From: Castor canadensis
Taxonomy: Eukaryota > Chordata > Mammalia > Rodentia > Castoridae
NCBI RefSeq assembly: GCF_047511655.1
Contig: NC_133395.1
Location: 76,750,158 to 76,814,157, forward strand
DNA length: 64,000 bases
Direction of reading: 5' to 3'
The position numbers were made by a program, and so were the translations under genes. Under the pieces are notes generated by a model. The model did no database searches and was not told the DNA's origin. It saw only the letters and a program-made list of their open reading frames with translations. Of this stretch, positions 23,758-33,570 are shown in pieces (within the stretch, counting starts at the first letter, position 1; every line of letters starts with the position of its first letter).

Positions 23758-24832
23758 TGGTCCATCATCCTGAAAGACACAATCCCAAATATTGAAAATC
23801 CTGAAAGATCAAAATCCCTAAACTCTAAAATACTATAGTCTAAAATCCTGAAAATCTAAAATCTTGAAAGAATAAACTCCAAAATATATAATTCTGGAAA
23901 TGATAAATTTTAAAATCTTTTTTTAAAGCTTCATTTATACTTTTAAAAGGGAATTTCTTTGAAAAGTATATGAATCATGGTAGAACACTTCTTTGGCTGC
24001 CTTACATGATCAAAAATAAGCCATGATGACATGCACATCTTTGCAAGCACAAACACCCAGGTCTACTAATCACAGTGCCATGGTCGAAGATGAAATGGTG
24101 GAAAAGTGAACTAGTAAAAGCATATCACTGCACTTAGTAACTCTTGCTCCCAGCTTTATAACTTTGGTCATCTCAAAGACCATGATTCACGATCTAAGTC
24201 TTTTAATGAAGACCAACAGAAACCATGATGAGGGGCTAGAGATGTACCTCAGTGGTAGAGCGTTTGCTTAGCATGCACAAGGCCTGGGTCAGATCCCCAG
24301 CACTGCCCCAAAAAAGGATGAGTCACCACTATATATGCAGCTAGTGAGTTTGCTGTCCGAGGCAGTGTAAGAAAACTGTCCCAGCTCTCACAGAGAGACC
24401 CACTCACCATATGTATTTGTTCTCTCTGGCCTAGGCCAGTTAGATGGTGCTGTCCACCCTGAGAGCACTGTTCCTCACCTTGTCCCGTCAGCTCACGTGC
24501 TAATCTCCTCTGGAAACTCCTTCACAGACACACCCAAAATATCACTGCGCTGATTTCTAAAGATTCAGTCCACTAATATCATGCAACTATCCTGTGTACA
24601 AGCAAGAACGCACTGATTCAGCCTTATACCCCTCTGAGAGAGCCTTGGTTTTTGCCGGGGAGGTTTTGAGGAATTGCAGTCTGGGAGATTTAGGCTTTCA
24701 AGATTTCAACATTGACAATTTTAATATTTCAGGATTCTGCTTCCAGGATTTTAGACTTTAGGGGTTTTGATCTTTCAGGATTTCAACATTTGGGATTGTG
24801 GTATCTGGCATTGTGTCTTTCACAGAACTGCT
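23758..24832. mobile_element. DNA transposon with long, internally repetitive inverted ends
   Basis: The left end (about 23770-23925) and right end (about 24650-24830) are reverse complements: CCTGAAAGATCAAAATCCC on the left pairs with GGGGTTTTGATCTTTCAGG on the right, and AAAGACACAATCCC with its complement near 24790-24825. Each end is itself built from short related units of the type AATCCTGAAA. The roughly 700-base interior has no transposase frame and contains an ID SINE at 24229-24318. This fits a non-autonomous DNA element; I cannot name the family. Confidence 0.65.
24229..24318 (+). mobile_element. ID-like SINE
   Basis: Plus-strand tRNA-derived SINE: GGGGCTAGAGATGTACCTCA, GTGGTAGAGCGTTTGC (box A region), GGGTCAGATCCCCAGC (box B region), short A-run. 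It lies inside the inverted-end transposon, so it is the younger of the two. Confidence 0.85.
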
Positions 24833-24834
24833 CA

Positions 24835-25330
24835 TTACTATGCAGGCTCATTCCAATACTGTTCAAAGATTATAAAAAACATTTCATACACAGCAAGCAA
24901 AATTACACAGTGGCACAGTAAAACAGTATCATCAAGTGTTTGAAATGTTAGTTTCTGCTGCACTTTACATCTTAGATTTGATGTAAAGTTTTGTGATTGT
25001 TTTCAAATAAAAATCACCTACCTACAAGGTCATTTAAATTTGCAGTGACCTTCAGAAGCCCAGAGGAACAAAATCAATGATTGAGTCATTTCTCAAATCG
25101 GGTTTTGAAACTCTTGCCATGGGAGCACTTAAAGTTGATTCTGCAGCAGATAGTGCAGAGGCAATACCTAGTTTTCCCAGCAGAGGGCAACAGGACCATG
25201 GCACAGCAGTAGAGTGTCAATCGGTTTTTTTTAAAAAAAGAGTCCCCAGGAGGGTGCACAGAAAGCTGTTGCTCAGCAGTGATGCTCTCTTCCTGGTCAA
25301 GAGGGGCACCTAGTTTTGGATCTCCTCCCC
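24835..25330. other. No gene seen
   Basis: Single-copy-like sequence with short frames only. Confidence 0.4.
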
Positions 25331-25331
25331 A

Positions 25332-25520
25332 AAAAGTAGAGGTGTGGTGGCTCATACCTGTAACCCCAGCTATTTGGGAGGCATAAGGAGAAGGATTGAG
25401 GTCTAGGCTGGCTTGGGCCAAAACATGAGACTCTATCTGAAAAAGAAAGCAAAAAGGGATGAGAGTGTGGCTCAAGTGGTAAAGCACCTGCCTGGCAAGT
25501 GGGAGCACCCCCCCAAAAAA
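25332..25520 (+). mobile_element. Composite B1 + ID-like SINE
   Basis: GTGTGGTGGCTCATACCTGTAA starts the B1 half; GAGTGTGGCTCAAGTGGTAAAG starts the tRNA-like half, ending in a C/A run and purine-rich tail. Confidence 0.85.
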
Positions 25521-25734
25521 AAATGAGGAGAGAAATGAGGAGAGAAAGGAGGAAGAGAAAAAAAACAGAGAAGTTGTCACTCCCACTGGTCCTTACTACT
25601 ACTGAAAGCAGAATATACCACCACCTCCCCCCGCCACACTTCTCTCTCCTGCCTCCAACCACATTCGTGGTCTCCATGTTCCTTCAACACCCAAGCTTCT
25701 TTGCCATGGGGCCCTTAACACCCTAGAGACCCTG

Positions 25735-25890
25735 GATCCTCCTTCCTTTCATTCGGATCTTGGTTCAGATGTCACCCCTTCTCAACCAGGCTTGGCCCTC
25801 CTGAACTCAACCCTTTAACACTGTTATTTTTCCTCTTAGCACTTATCACCCAGCCTTAATTGTTAGGTCTCTTGTTTGCTGGTGACCATT
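25735..25890 (+). mobile_element. L2 (LINE-2) 3' fragment
   Basis: CAGATGTCACCCCTTCTC, AGGCTTGGCCCTCCTGA and TCTTAGCACTTATCACC follow the order of the L2 3' end. No coding potential. Confidence 0.6.
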
Positions 25891-26164
25891 ATCCAGGAGC
25901 GTGGGAGGTTCCTTTTCTACTATGCCCAGCTAGACCAGCACCTAGCCTGCGCAGACACTCAGGTGTGAAATAAGAGCACAGGTCTTGACAACCCTCCTCA
26001 TATAGCAATTGGCCTACTAATGAGGGAAGAACAGAGCAGGTCCTGCTACCAAGCTGTGCATGGGGACAATGACTTTTACATTTGCGCTGATTTGCTCTAG
26101 AGAGTAAAGCCACCTTTACATAGTATCTGTAAATTTCCCCTCTCTTAATCTGTGATATTTTTAC

Positions 26165-26320
26165 CACACCCTTTGAGAGTGTCTTAGTCACACCTTTTAC
26201 AGGTGAAAGAAATAAGGCCTGGAGAAGTGAAGAATTGACACAGTTTGTCATGGCAGAACCAGGATTAGAAGGTCAGAACCCAAGACTCCTGAGTTTCATC
26301 CCTGTGCCCTTTTCAGAGCT
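26165..26320 (-). mobile_element. MIR SINE
   Basis: TTTTACAGGTGAAAGAAATAAGGC, GGCAGAACCAGGATTAGAA and ACCCAAGACTCCTGAG follow the reversed MIR consensus. Confidence 0.6.
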
Positions 26321-26324
26321 CACA

Positions 26325-27580
26325 TTGCTCTGCACATGTGGTCTGCAACCTGAGCTCATAGCTTTATTCTGGGATCAGGGGTGGCAGTGGAGACTTTTGC
26401 AGCTCCTTGGGAACTGACTAGGCTTGTTGGCACAGCTCAGTCAGCTTTGCCTTGGTTCCAGTTCAGTATCAACATACTAATGATTACTTACTAATGAGCT
26501 CAAAAAATATGATGTTTCTCAGTGATTGCAAACTGAATGTGAAGAGGAAATAGAGGGCGGTGGGCGTGTATTATGAAACACAATAGACAGGCACATTGTC
26601 AGTCATGTGACTAAATGCCTGCTTCCTAAACGATGGTTGATCTCTGGCCCCCATGGAGTTCATTGTCTAGCCCTGAGCAAAGCACTTGTTCCAGCCCATC
26701 TACTCGGAGCTAATTAAGCACAACAGCATTTCACGTGGGGTTTCCTTCCTGTGAACCTTAATATTCAGCAGGATAGACACTGTGTTCCTTTAATTGCATC
26801 TGCCTAATTAAATTGCAAGTTGTAATTGCTTCTTCCTCTTGAAATGAAGATCTTAGATTTCATCACCAAGCTCCCATGCTCATGTTTTATCTTAACTATT
26901 TTTAAAACCCTGACATAACTAGATAGCCAAGTAGACTATACTACAGAGGTAATTTTCAGATGAATATCAGATTTCCTATTTGGCAGTAATTGTCACATCA
27001 TAATTGTCCAGTAGTATTTGGTATGTTCATATTACAAAAGGGACAAGAATAATCCACTTGCAGTGAGACGAGGTAAAATGAAGTGTATGCTACTCTTTCC
27101 TGTGAACTCCCCATTTCTTTTTTCCTAATCTCTAAGATGGAAGAAATTCCATCTGACTTTTATGTACTTAAGGGAAATTGTGATGATTAATTTAAGCCTC
27201 TTGAAAAGAAAAGAAAATGATTACAGAATAAATGTTGGCCAGCAAAGGTAGCAGGTTAATAACACTTTTATTTCCACATAACTGTCTCATAACAGATTGG
27301 CGAAGATGAGATTGGTAGTACTAGAATATTAAAACTGAGAGTGACCTCAGAAGTGATCTGTTCTGGTTCATTGTGCTGAGCAACAGCAAAAATACAGGAA
27401 TAGAAAATTATCGGAGTTTCAGATACCTACAATAAAGTTATCTCTATAATGAAGAATGAGCTTGTATAATGGAATTAGATTCTGTAATAAGTCATATTTA
27501 AAGAGGGAATTAAATTCATATTTAACTCAGGATATATCACAATAGTGAGACAGCTAATATCTCTTACAGGGGCTCCAAAC
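26325..27580. other. No gene seen
   Basis: AT-rich single-copy-like DNA with few and short frames. A GAGGGCGGTGGGCGTGT tract near 26550 is the only GC-rich spot. Confidence 0.4.
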
Positions 27581-27581
27581 T

Positions 27582-27918
27582 TTTTTTTTGGTACTAAGAT
27601 TTGAACTCAGGGCCTAACACTTGGTAGGCAGGTGCTCTATCATTTGAGCCAAGTCCCAGCCATTTTTTACTTTAGTTATTATTCAGATAGGGTTTCCAGT
27701 TTTTGACTGGGGTTGGCCTCAGACTGTGATCCTCCTACCTATGACCTCCATCTACAACCTCCCACCTATGGCCTCCCATGTAGCCAGGACACAGATTTAT
27801 TGATTGAGATAGGGGCATCTTGCTAGTTTTTTGCCCAGGATGGCCTCACATGTTAATCCACCCCACCCAGCTCCCCTACTTCTGCCTCCTGAGTAGCTAG
27901 CCACTGTGCCCAGCCTCA
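27582..27918 (-). mobile_element. Composite B1 + ID-like SINE
   Basis: ID-like half at 27590-27662 (in minus orientation), B1-like blocks to 27918. A short internal duplication of a CCTCCCACCTATGGCCTCCC-type phrase lies near 27745-27780. Confidence 0.8.
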
Positions 27919-27948
27919 GGGCACCAAACTATTTAAAGCAGTTTCTTT

Positions 27949-28137
27949 TTTTTTTTTTTAGCTATCCTTTTTTTTTTTCATTTTTCTTTGATTATTCATA
28001 TGTGCATACAAGGCTTGGTTCATTTCTCCCCCCTGCCCCCACCCCCTCCCTTACCACCTACTCCACCCCCTCCCTCTCCCCCTCCTCAATACCCAGCAGA
28101 AACTATTTTGCCCTTATTTCTAATTTTGTTGTAGAGA
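27949..28137 (-). mobile_element. Recent 5'-truncated L1 insertion
   Basis: About 190 bp: a long T-run (the poly(A) tail on the minus strand), then L1 3'-UTR-type sequence (CATATGTGCATACAAGGC; C-rich tract). It is flanked by a perfect 16-bp direct repeat, TTAAAGCAGTTTCTTT, at 27933-27948 and 28138-28153. The target on the plus strand reads CTTT/AACT, close to the L1 endonuclease preference. The intact duplication and long tail suggest a fairly recent event. Confidence 0.88.
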
Positions 28138-28271
28138 TTAAAGCAGTTTCTTTAACTCCTCTTCATACATGAGGCTTTCTAGATCCCTCACCATCCCTGT
28201 TCCCCTGGTTAGAGTTTAAATTGTCAGTATCCTTCTCAAAATGACTAATCTTAAATCCTCTATCCTCTTCT

Positions 28272-28432
28272 CACCACGGCAGGGAGCTGTGAGGTAGTCA
28301 CCTCCTTGGAACCCAGGTGGATCTAACTAATGCAAACCAAAATCACATCATTTTGAAACATTCACATGAGTTAAAGCCCCTAGGCCTTTTCTATGTAGAG
28401 TGAGTAAAAACAGGAGACACAGGCCCTTTTTG
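28272..28432 (+). repeat. Unnamed dispersed repeat, copy 1
   Basis: Aligns by eye over about 150 bases with 54096-54255: AGCTGTGAGGTAGTCACCTCC, AACCCAGGTGGATCTAACTAATGC and TTCTATGTAGAGTG-AGTAAAA are the shared blocks. No protein or tRNA-like feature is seen. I do not recognise the family. Confidence 0.6.
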
Positions 28433-28562
28433 CTCCAAACCCATTTCTCCTACATCTGCAACAGACCACAGTTTTGCTTTGGGCAGTTTCCCCCCCAAAT
28501 CTACTGGGGGATGGTTAATGCAGATAACATACAAGGTAGACTCTGACACTGGCTAGATCAAC

Positions 28563-28635
28563 CAACTGCTCTCCCTCCCTCTTTTTCTCCCTTCTTCCCT
28601 CTCCCTGTCTCTCTCTCTCCTTCTCTCCCACCGCC
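28563..28635. repeat. CT-rich low-complexity tract
   Basis: Almost pure pyrimidine run (CTCCCTCC / TCTCTC units). Confidence 0.9.
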
Positions 28636-28639
28636 TTTC

Positions 28640-29078
28640 TCTTGCATCTTTCAGAAGATACCACTGTTTCCAGTGGAGGTGCCAGAAAGCAGTCGGTCAT
28701 TTCTACATCCCTAGAGCCTTGTTATTCTAGTTTCAGACCTCCCAAATCTTGGTTCTTCAGCTTTCCCTTTGATTCCATGAGCAACTCTTTATCATCCCAG
28801 GAAAATCCCTGTTCTGGTTTTTTTTTTTTATTAAAACAAAGTCTGTGTCTGTTACCATTAACCTGGCATGCCTGACATTCAGCCTCATTATTTCTAGATT
28901 GTTTTCTGGTGTCCTGTCTCCCACCCTCTGCTTTCCATCCTGTGGATCCAGAATAAAGTCTGTCTTTAATGTGTGAGGCTCTCAAAAAAATATGCATTGA
29001 ATGAATGCCATTCACAATTCCCTGAAAAATCCTGCTGTCAAATCCAAGTGCCTGGGATGACAATTTGAAGGAGTGGGG
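28640..29078. other. No gene seen
   Basis: Single-copy-like DNA between the CT tract and the solo LTR. Confidence 0.4.
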
Positions 29079-29455
29079 TGTAGCAGGGAGAAGGAGCAGA
29101 AGAAAACAGATTAGGCCTGAGTCCTGAGAAAGTAGCAGGGAGGTAGGGATGGCATAGCAGAGAGATAAAACCTGAGAAATCTGAACACGAGGAAGGTCAC
29201 GTAGCACTAGGGAAGGAAAAGTCACTAGGATAAAGTAGCCAATAAAATTAAATATAATCCATGTAATCATACATGGATTAGACCTTGCTTTTTGCTTCTG
29301 TAACCTGCTTGCGAGGGTGTGTAAGGTGAGACCCCTTTGTTCTCGGGGCTCAGCCTTTGGACATGAGTCTGCTGAGTCTGTGCTGGCACAATAAACATTG
29401 CTTCCTGCTAATTGCCTCAGAGTCCAGCATCTCAGCTAGCATCCTCCCGCAATAG
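29079..29455 (+). mobile_element. Solo LTR, same family as the 45-52 kb provirus
   Basis: Starts TGTAGCAGGGAG and aligns along its length with the two LTRs at 45316-45676 and 52287-52651 (which are on the minus strand). Shared blocks include GGGATGGCATAGCAGAGAGATAAAAC, CTGTAACCTGCTTGC-AGGGT and GAGTCTGTGCTGGCACAATAAA, the last carrying the AATAAA signal. No internal retroviral sequence lies beside it, so it is a solo LTR left by recombination, in the opposite orientation to the provirus. Confidence 0.88.
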
Positions 29456-29459
29456 TGTT

Positions 29460-29944
29460 GTTTAGTCTATTTCTTTAAGAACATGAATTTGTAGAAGAAA
29501 CTGGGGAAAGGGCTGCTAAAGGGGGCTTAAAATCTGATCCTCACTAACTAAATGCAAGGCTTGTTTTCTGCCAAATTAGCCCCAGGGTAGAGTGGCTGGA
29601 AAAAGAGTGGAGAGCGCCTCACCACAGGATGAGTGACTCAGCTCATTCTATGTTAGAAACCATGCTGCCGTCAGGCCTCCTCCACCTCCCAGTGCAACAA
29701 GCCAGGAGAACGTGGCTGAGTGGAAATGATCCAGAGAAATAAGTGACTGCATATTTTCTGCACTGGCTGTGGAGCCCTTGGCAATGTAAAGTGGACCTAA
29801 AACTATTCTCAGTGAAAAAGAAAGAGTTGCTTGACAACAAAACAATAAAAAGCTGATTTTAAAATGGGCAAATGACCTGAAGAGACATTTTTCCAAAAGA
29901 TGATAACAAATGGCCAATAAGAATATGCAAATGAAATTGATACA
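29460..29944. other. No gene seen
   Basis: Single-copy-like; short frames only. Confidence 0.35.
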
Positions 29945-30270
29945 GAAGACCTTTGTCATCTGTGGATCCAAGGAAACAACCATCGAGGAAAAACTTTGTG
30001 CTCAGGATGCACAGAGCTCAGTGCTGTACTCAGATGCCGGATCTGTTTTTCCTATAAAGCTGCCCAATGTCCACTAAAGACACACCATCTCTCAACAAAT
30101 CTCTAATTTGCACTTGATCACTTCAGTTAAGTTTTTTAGGTACTATTTGCTTTTGGGGAGGCAGATTTTCACAACATTGAGGACCAGTCAACAGATCACA
30201 CCGTGATTTCAACATAGCTCATGGTAACACAGTTTCTCTACATCCACTGAGCTGAGGAATGATCATGTGG
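29945..30270 (+). mobile_element. Tigger-like DNA transposon copy B
   Basis: Second copy of the family at 17415-17950 in the same orientation, with internal gaps relative to it. The conserved block at 30149-30176 is shared almost base for base. Confidence 0.5.
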
Positions 30271-30289
30271 AGAGGTAAAAATTTTGGCA

Positions 30290-30738
30290 ATTTATTTTAC
30301 TGTTGTGCTGGGTGGGGGTACATTATGGCATTTACAAAAGTTCTTACAATGTATCAACTATATCCTACCTGAATTCACCCCCTTCCCCGCTCTCCTTTAA
30401 TCCCCCCATTCCTGGAATAGTTTCAACAGGTATCATTTTCCATTTACAAACATGTGTGCACAGTATTTGTACCATGTTCACTCTCCTACCCCTTTCCCCA
30501 CCTCCTCCCTCCTCTCACTCTTACAAACAGCCCAGGCAGGACCTGTTCTGCCCTCCTGTTTTCTGATTTTGTAAAAAAAAAAAAAAAAGACATTTTGTTT
30601 GTTTAAGATAGCTACACAGGGAGTTTCCTTGTGACATTTCTATGTTACATTATAACCTAAGTTGGTTCATCTCTATTTTTTTCCTTTCTACCTCAGCCCC
30701 TTCTTATGGTGATTTCAACAGGCTTAAAAATTCTATAT
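30290..30738 (-). mobile_element. L1 3' UTR piece
   Basis: Antisense L1 3'-UTR-type sequence: GTACATTATGGCATTTAC, TTTCAACAGGTATCATTTTCC, C-rich tract, internal A16 at about 30572-30588, and CTACCTCAGCCCCTTCTTATGG. It stops within a few bases of the plus-strand L1 5' end at about 30742. Confidence 0.7.
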
Positions 30739-30934
30739 TCTTGAGATTCCAAGATGGCAACCAGGACACAGCCACAGACCTCCTGACCTCTGTGATCAGG
30801 GGACTTTGCCAAGAGGCTGGAGACATGCTTGACTGATAAAGCACTAGGGAGAGCTGAAACATCAGCACTCTGAACCCCTAGCTCCAGGCCACGATATACT
30901 AAAAGAATAGCAAGCTGCTGCATGCCAAGCCCCA

Positions 30935-31300
30935 CCCCATAGGCCCACAGAGCTGCTGCCTTAGGCCTGCCAGGGCTGTGCTACCCCAAACTCCCACCCC
31001 TCAGACCTTCATGATCTGCCAAACCAGCCCTTAAGGCCAGGGATCCACAGACATACACAATCTCTGCTGGGCCACACCCCTCAGGCCTGTACAAGCCTGC
31101 AAAATCTCTGCCCAGACCGTGCCCCTAAAGCCTGCCAAGCCGGCAATCATCAGACACGCAGGATCTCCACTTCACACCCGTGCCCTTCAGGCGTGCCAGG
31201 CCCATGCTCCAAAGGCCCGCTAGTTTGCCTTGAAAGGCCTCCACCTGTAGGACCCCACCCACCTGCCACCCGCCACAGGAGGGCTCCAAACCTGCCTAAG
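30935..31300 (+). repeat. L1 5' UTR, type 1, with degenerate tandem units
   Basis: Repeats of the phrase CCTCAGGCCTG / CTGCCA-GCC / ACAATCTCTGC spaced roughly 60-75 bases apart. Tandem promoter units in L1 5' UTRs are known in rodents. The units bear no clear similarity to those of the minus-strand L1 at 39520-39800. Confidence 0.55.
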
Positions 31301-31607
31301 AGACACACACAGACAGGTCTGGATGCTAGAGGAGTGGCACCACAACAACTAGGACTGCAATTCTACTGTTCCAGAACTGGTGATTTTTTTTTTCCCTTCT
31401 TTAAGGGATTTGCCGCCTGGTTTGCTGTTTGATCACTCACCATCGCTCCCAGTTTTTTTCTTTTTTTTTTCTCTTTTCCTCTCTTCTCTCTTCTCTCTTC
31501 CTTTTATCTTTCCATCTCTTTCTCTTTTTCATCCTTCTCTCTTGGTTTTGTTAGTATTAATATTGTTACCCAACTAATACTAAATTACACATAGTCCAGG
31601 AATAGAA

Positions 31608-32860
31608 ATGGTACCTCGTGGAAATATGGGAAGAAGAAAAGGGGAGGGAAACCATTCTCCTCCCAAAAATAAAGTAGTACAGGATTTGGAGCGAAATGAA
31701 GAAAATGGATACCCAGATCCAGACTCCAACAAAACAAAGAGAAACTACACCAAGGAACCCAATGAAGCCCACAAGAACACCCTGAAAGAAAAAAATCTTA
31801 CAAGTAATCAAGGAGAATTTCATAGAGATGTTACTAGACATGGTCAACCAAAGTGTACAGGAGGCACTCAAGAAGTTCCAAGACAACAAAAACAAAGAAT
31901 ATGAGAAAACCCAGAAACAAATAAATGAAATCATAGAAGTCCTAAATAAATGCCAAACTGAAACTGAGACCACATAAACAAGAGAGATAAATGAATTAAG
32001 GGCAAACATTGACAATATTAAAGAGGAAGTAACCCACGATATGGAAAACCTCAGAAAAAAAGAATGAAACAGAAATATAAAACAAAATGGAAGGCCATTC
32101 CAGCAGAATAGAACAAACAGAAGACAGAATCTCAGAACTTGAAGATGAAATGGCAATTAAAGGAAAAACTGAAGAACTATTAGTTAAACAACTCAAGACC
32201 TGTGAAAAGAAAATGCAAGAATTCACTGACTCCAGCAAAAGACCAAACCTGAGAATCAAGGGCATTGAAGAAGGAGAAGAGGTGCAAGCAAAGGAAATTC
32301 GTAATATATTCAACAAAATAATAATGGAAAATTTCCCAAATCTAGAGAAAACTATGCCCATTCAGGTACAGGAAGCCTCCAGAACACCAAACAGACCTGA
32401 CAAAATAGAACTACACCATGATGTATTATCATTAAAACAACAAGTACAGGGACTAGAGAAAGAATATTGAAGGCTGTAAGAGAGAAAAAACAAATAATAT
32501 ACAAAGGCAAAACCATCAAAATCACAGCAGACTTCTCAACAGAAACATTAAAAGCAAGAAGAGCAGGGAGTGAGGTCTTCCAAGCACTGAATGAAAATAA
32601 CTTCAATCTTAGGATACTCTACCCAGCAAAACTATCATTCAAAATAGATGGAGCAATGAAAGTCTTCCATGATAAGCAGAAACTAAAACAATATGTGACC
32701 ACAAGCCACCACTACAAAAGATTCTCCAAGGAATTCTGCACACAGAAAATGAAAGCAAACAATACGATGAAAGGGCAGGCAGCACCAAACCATAGGAGAA
32801 GAAAAGGCAAGAAATTAAAGAGTAACACTGATTCAGCTACACATAATCAAACCCTTAATC
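31608..32860 (+). pseudogene. L1 ORF1 remnant
   Basis: ORF1 encodes the L1 RNA-binding trimeric chaperone. Here 31608-31904 gives the N-terminus, followed by a broken coiled-coil region. Positions 32087-32470 give the RRM part (RRPNLRIKGIEEGEE-like: here KRPNLRIKGIEEGEEV, then IIMENFPNLEK). The C-terminal domain continues in another frame from 32467 (ILKAVREKKQIIYKGK, then NNFNLRILYPAKLSF). Frame is lost at the A-tract at 32401-32406; an in-frame TGA follows soon after in the continuing frame. At least two other breaks lie in the coiled coil. Non-functional. Confidence 0.85.
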
Positions 32861-32875
32861 AACAAAGACAACTAC

Positions 32876-33346
32876 ATGACAGGGATCACCACGTACTTAT
32901 CAATACTAACACTGAATGTTAATGGACTAAGTTCCCCCATCAAAAGACATCAACTGGCAAACTGGATTAATAAGGAAGACCCAACAATCTGCTACCTACA
33001 GGATACTCACCTCATCAGCAGAAATAAGCACTGGCTGAGAGTAAAAGGCTGGAAGAAGATTTACCAAGACAGTGGTCCCCGAAAACAGGTAGGGGTAGCA
33101 ATACTTATCTCAGACAAAGAAGAATTCAAACCTACATTGATCAAATGAGATAAAGAAGGACATTCCATACTAATAAAAGGGGAAATACACTAAAAGGAAA
33201 TAACAATTATCAACCTATATGCACCCAATGTCAATGCACACAATTTCATCAATCATACTCTGAAGGACCTAAAAGCATATATAAACTCCAACACAGTGGT
33301 AGTGGGAGAATTTAATACCCCCCCATCACCAATAGATAGGTCATCC
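32876..33346 (+). pseudogene. L1 ORF2 endonuclease, start only
   Basis: Opens with MTGITTYLSILTLNVNGLSS, the usual ORF2 start with the LNVNGL endonuclease motif, then VGVAILISDK and a VVGEFNTP-like segment near 33300-33325. A premature stop lies at 33149. Everything beyond the first quarter of the endonuclease-RT polyprotein is absent. Confidence 0.85.
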
Positions 33347-33570
33347 TATCTATCCTTTTCTCTATCCTATCTAACCTTTTCTCTAGTTCCTGGTCCCCTT
33401 TTCCTATTGGGCTCAGTTGCTTTTAAGGTATCTGCTTTAGTTTCTCTGCATTAAGGGCAACAAATGCTAGCTAATTTTTTAGGTGTCTTACGTATCCTCA
33501 TACCTCCCTTGTGTGCTCTCGCTTTATCATGTGATCATAGTCCAATCAACTTGTTGTATTTGCCCTTGAT

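Larger units (their letters stand above)
30742..33346 (+). mobile_element. L1 5' part, plus strand (3' truncated)
   Basis: Begins GATTCCAAGATGGC, a typical L1 5' start, followed by a GC-rich 5' UTR (to about 31370), a pyrimidine tract, ORF1 (31608 to about 32860) and the first third of ORF2 (from 32876). It stops inside the endonuclease domain at ATAGGTCATCC (about 33347), where antisense L1 3'-UTR sequence of the next element begins. There is no poly(A). The missing 3' part must have been lost by rearrangement. Confidence 0.85.

Noticed and set aside
31440-31560. Pyrimidine tract as a strong polypyrimidine tract and splice acceptor
   Set aside because: It lies between the L1 5' UTR and ORF1, where such low-complexity DNA belongs to the element.
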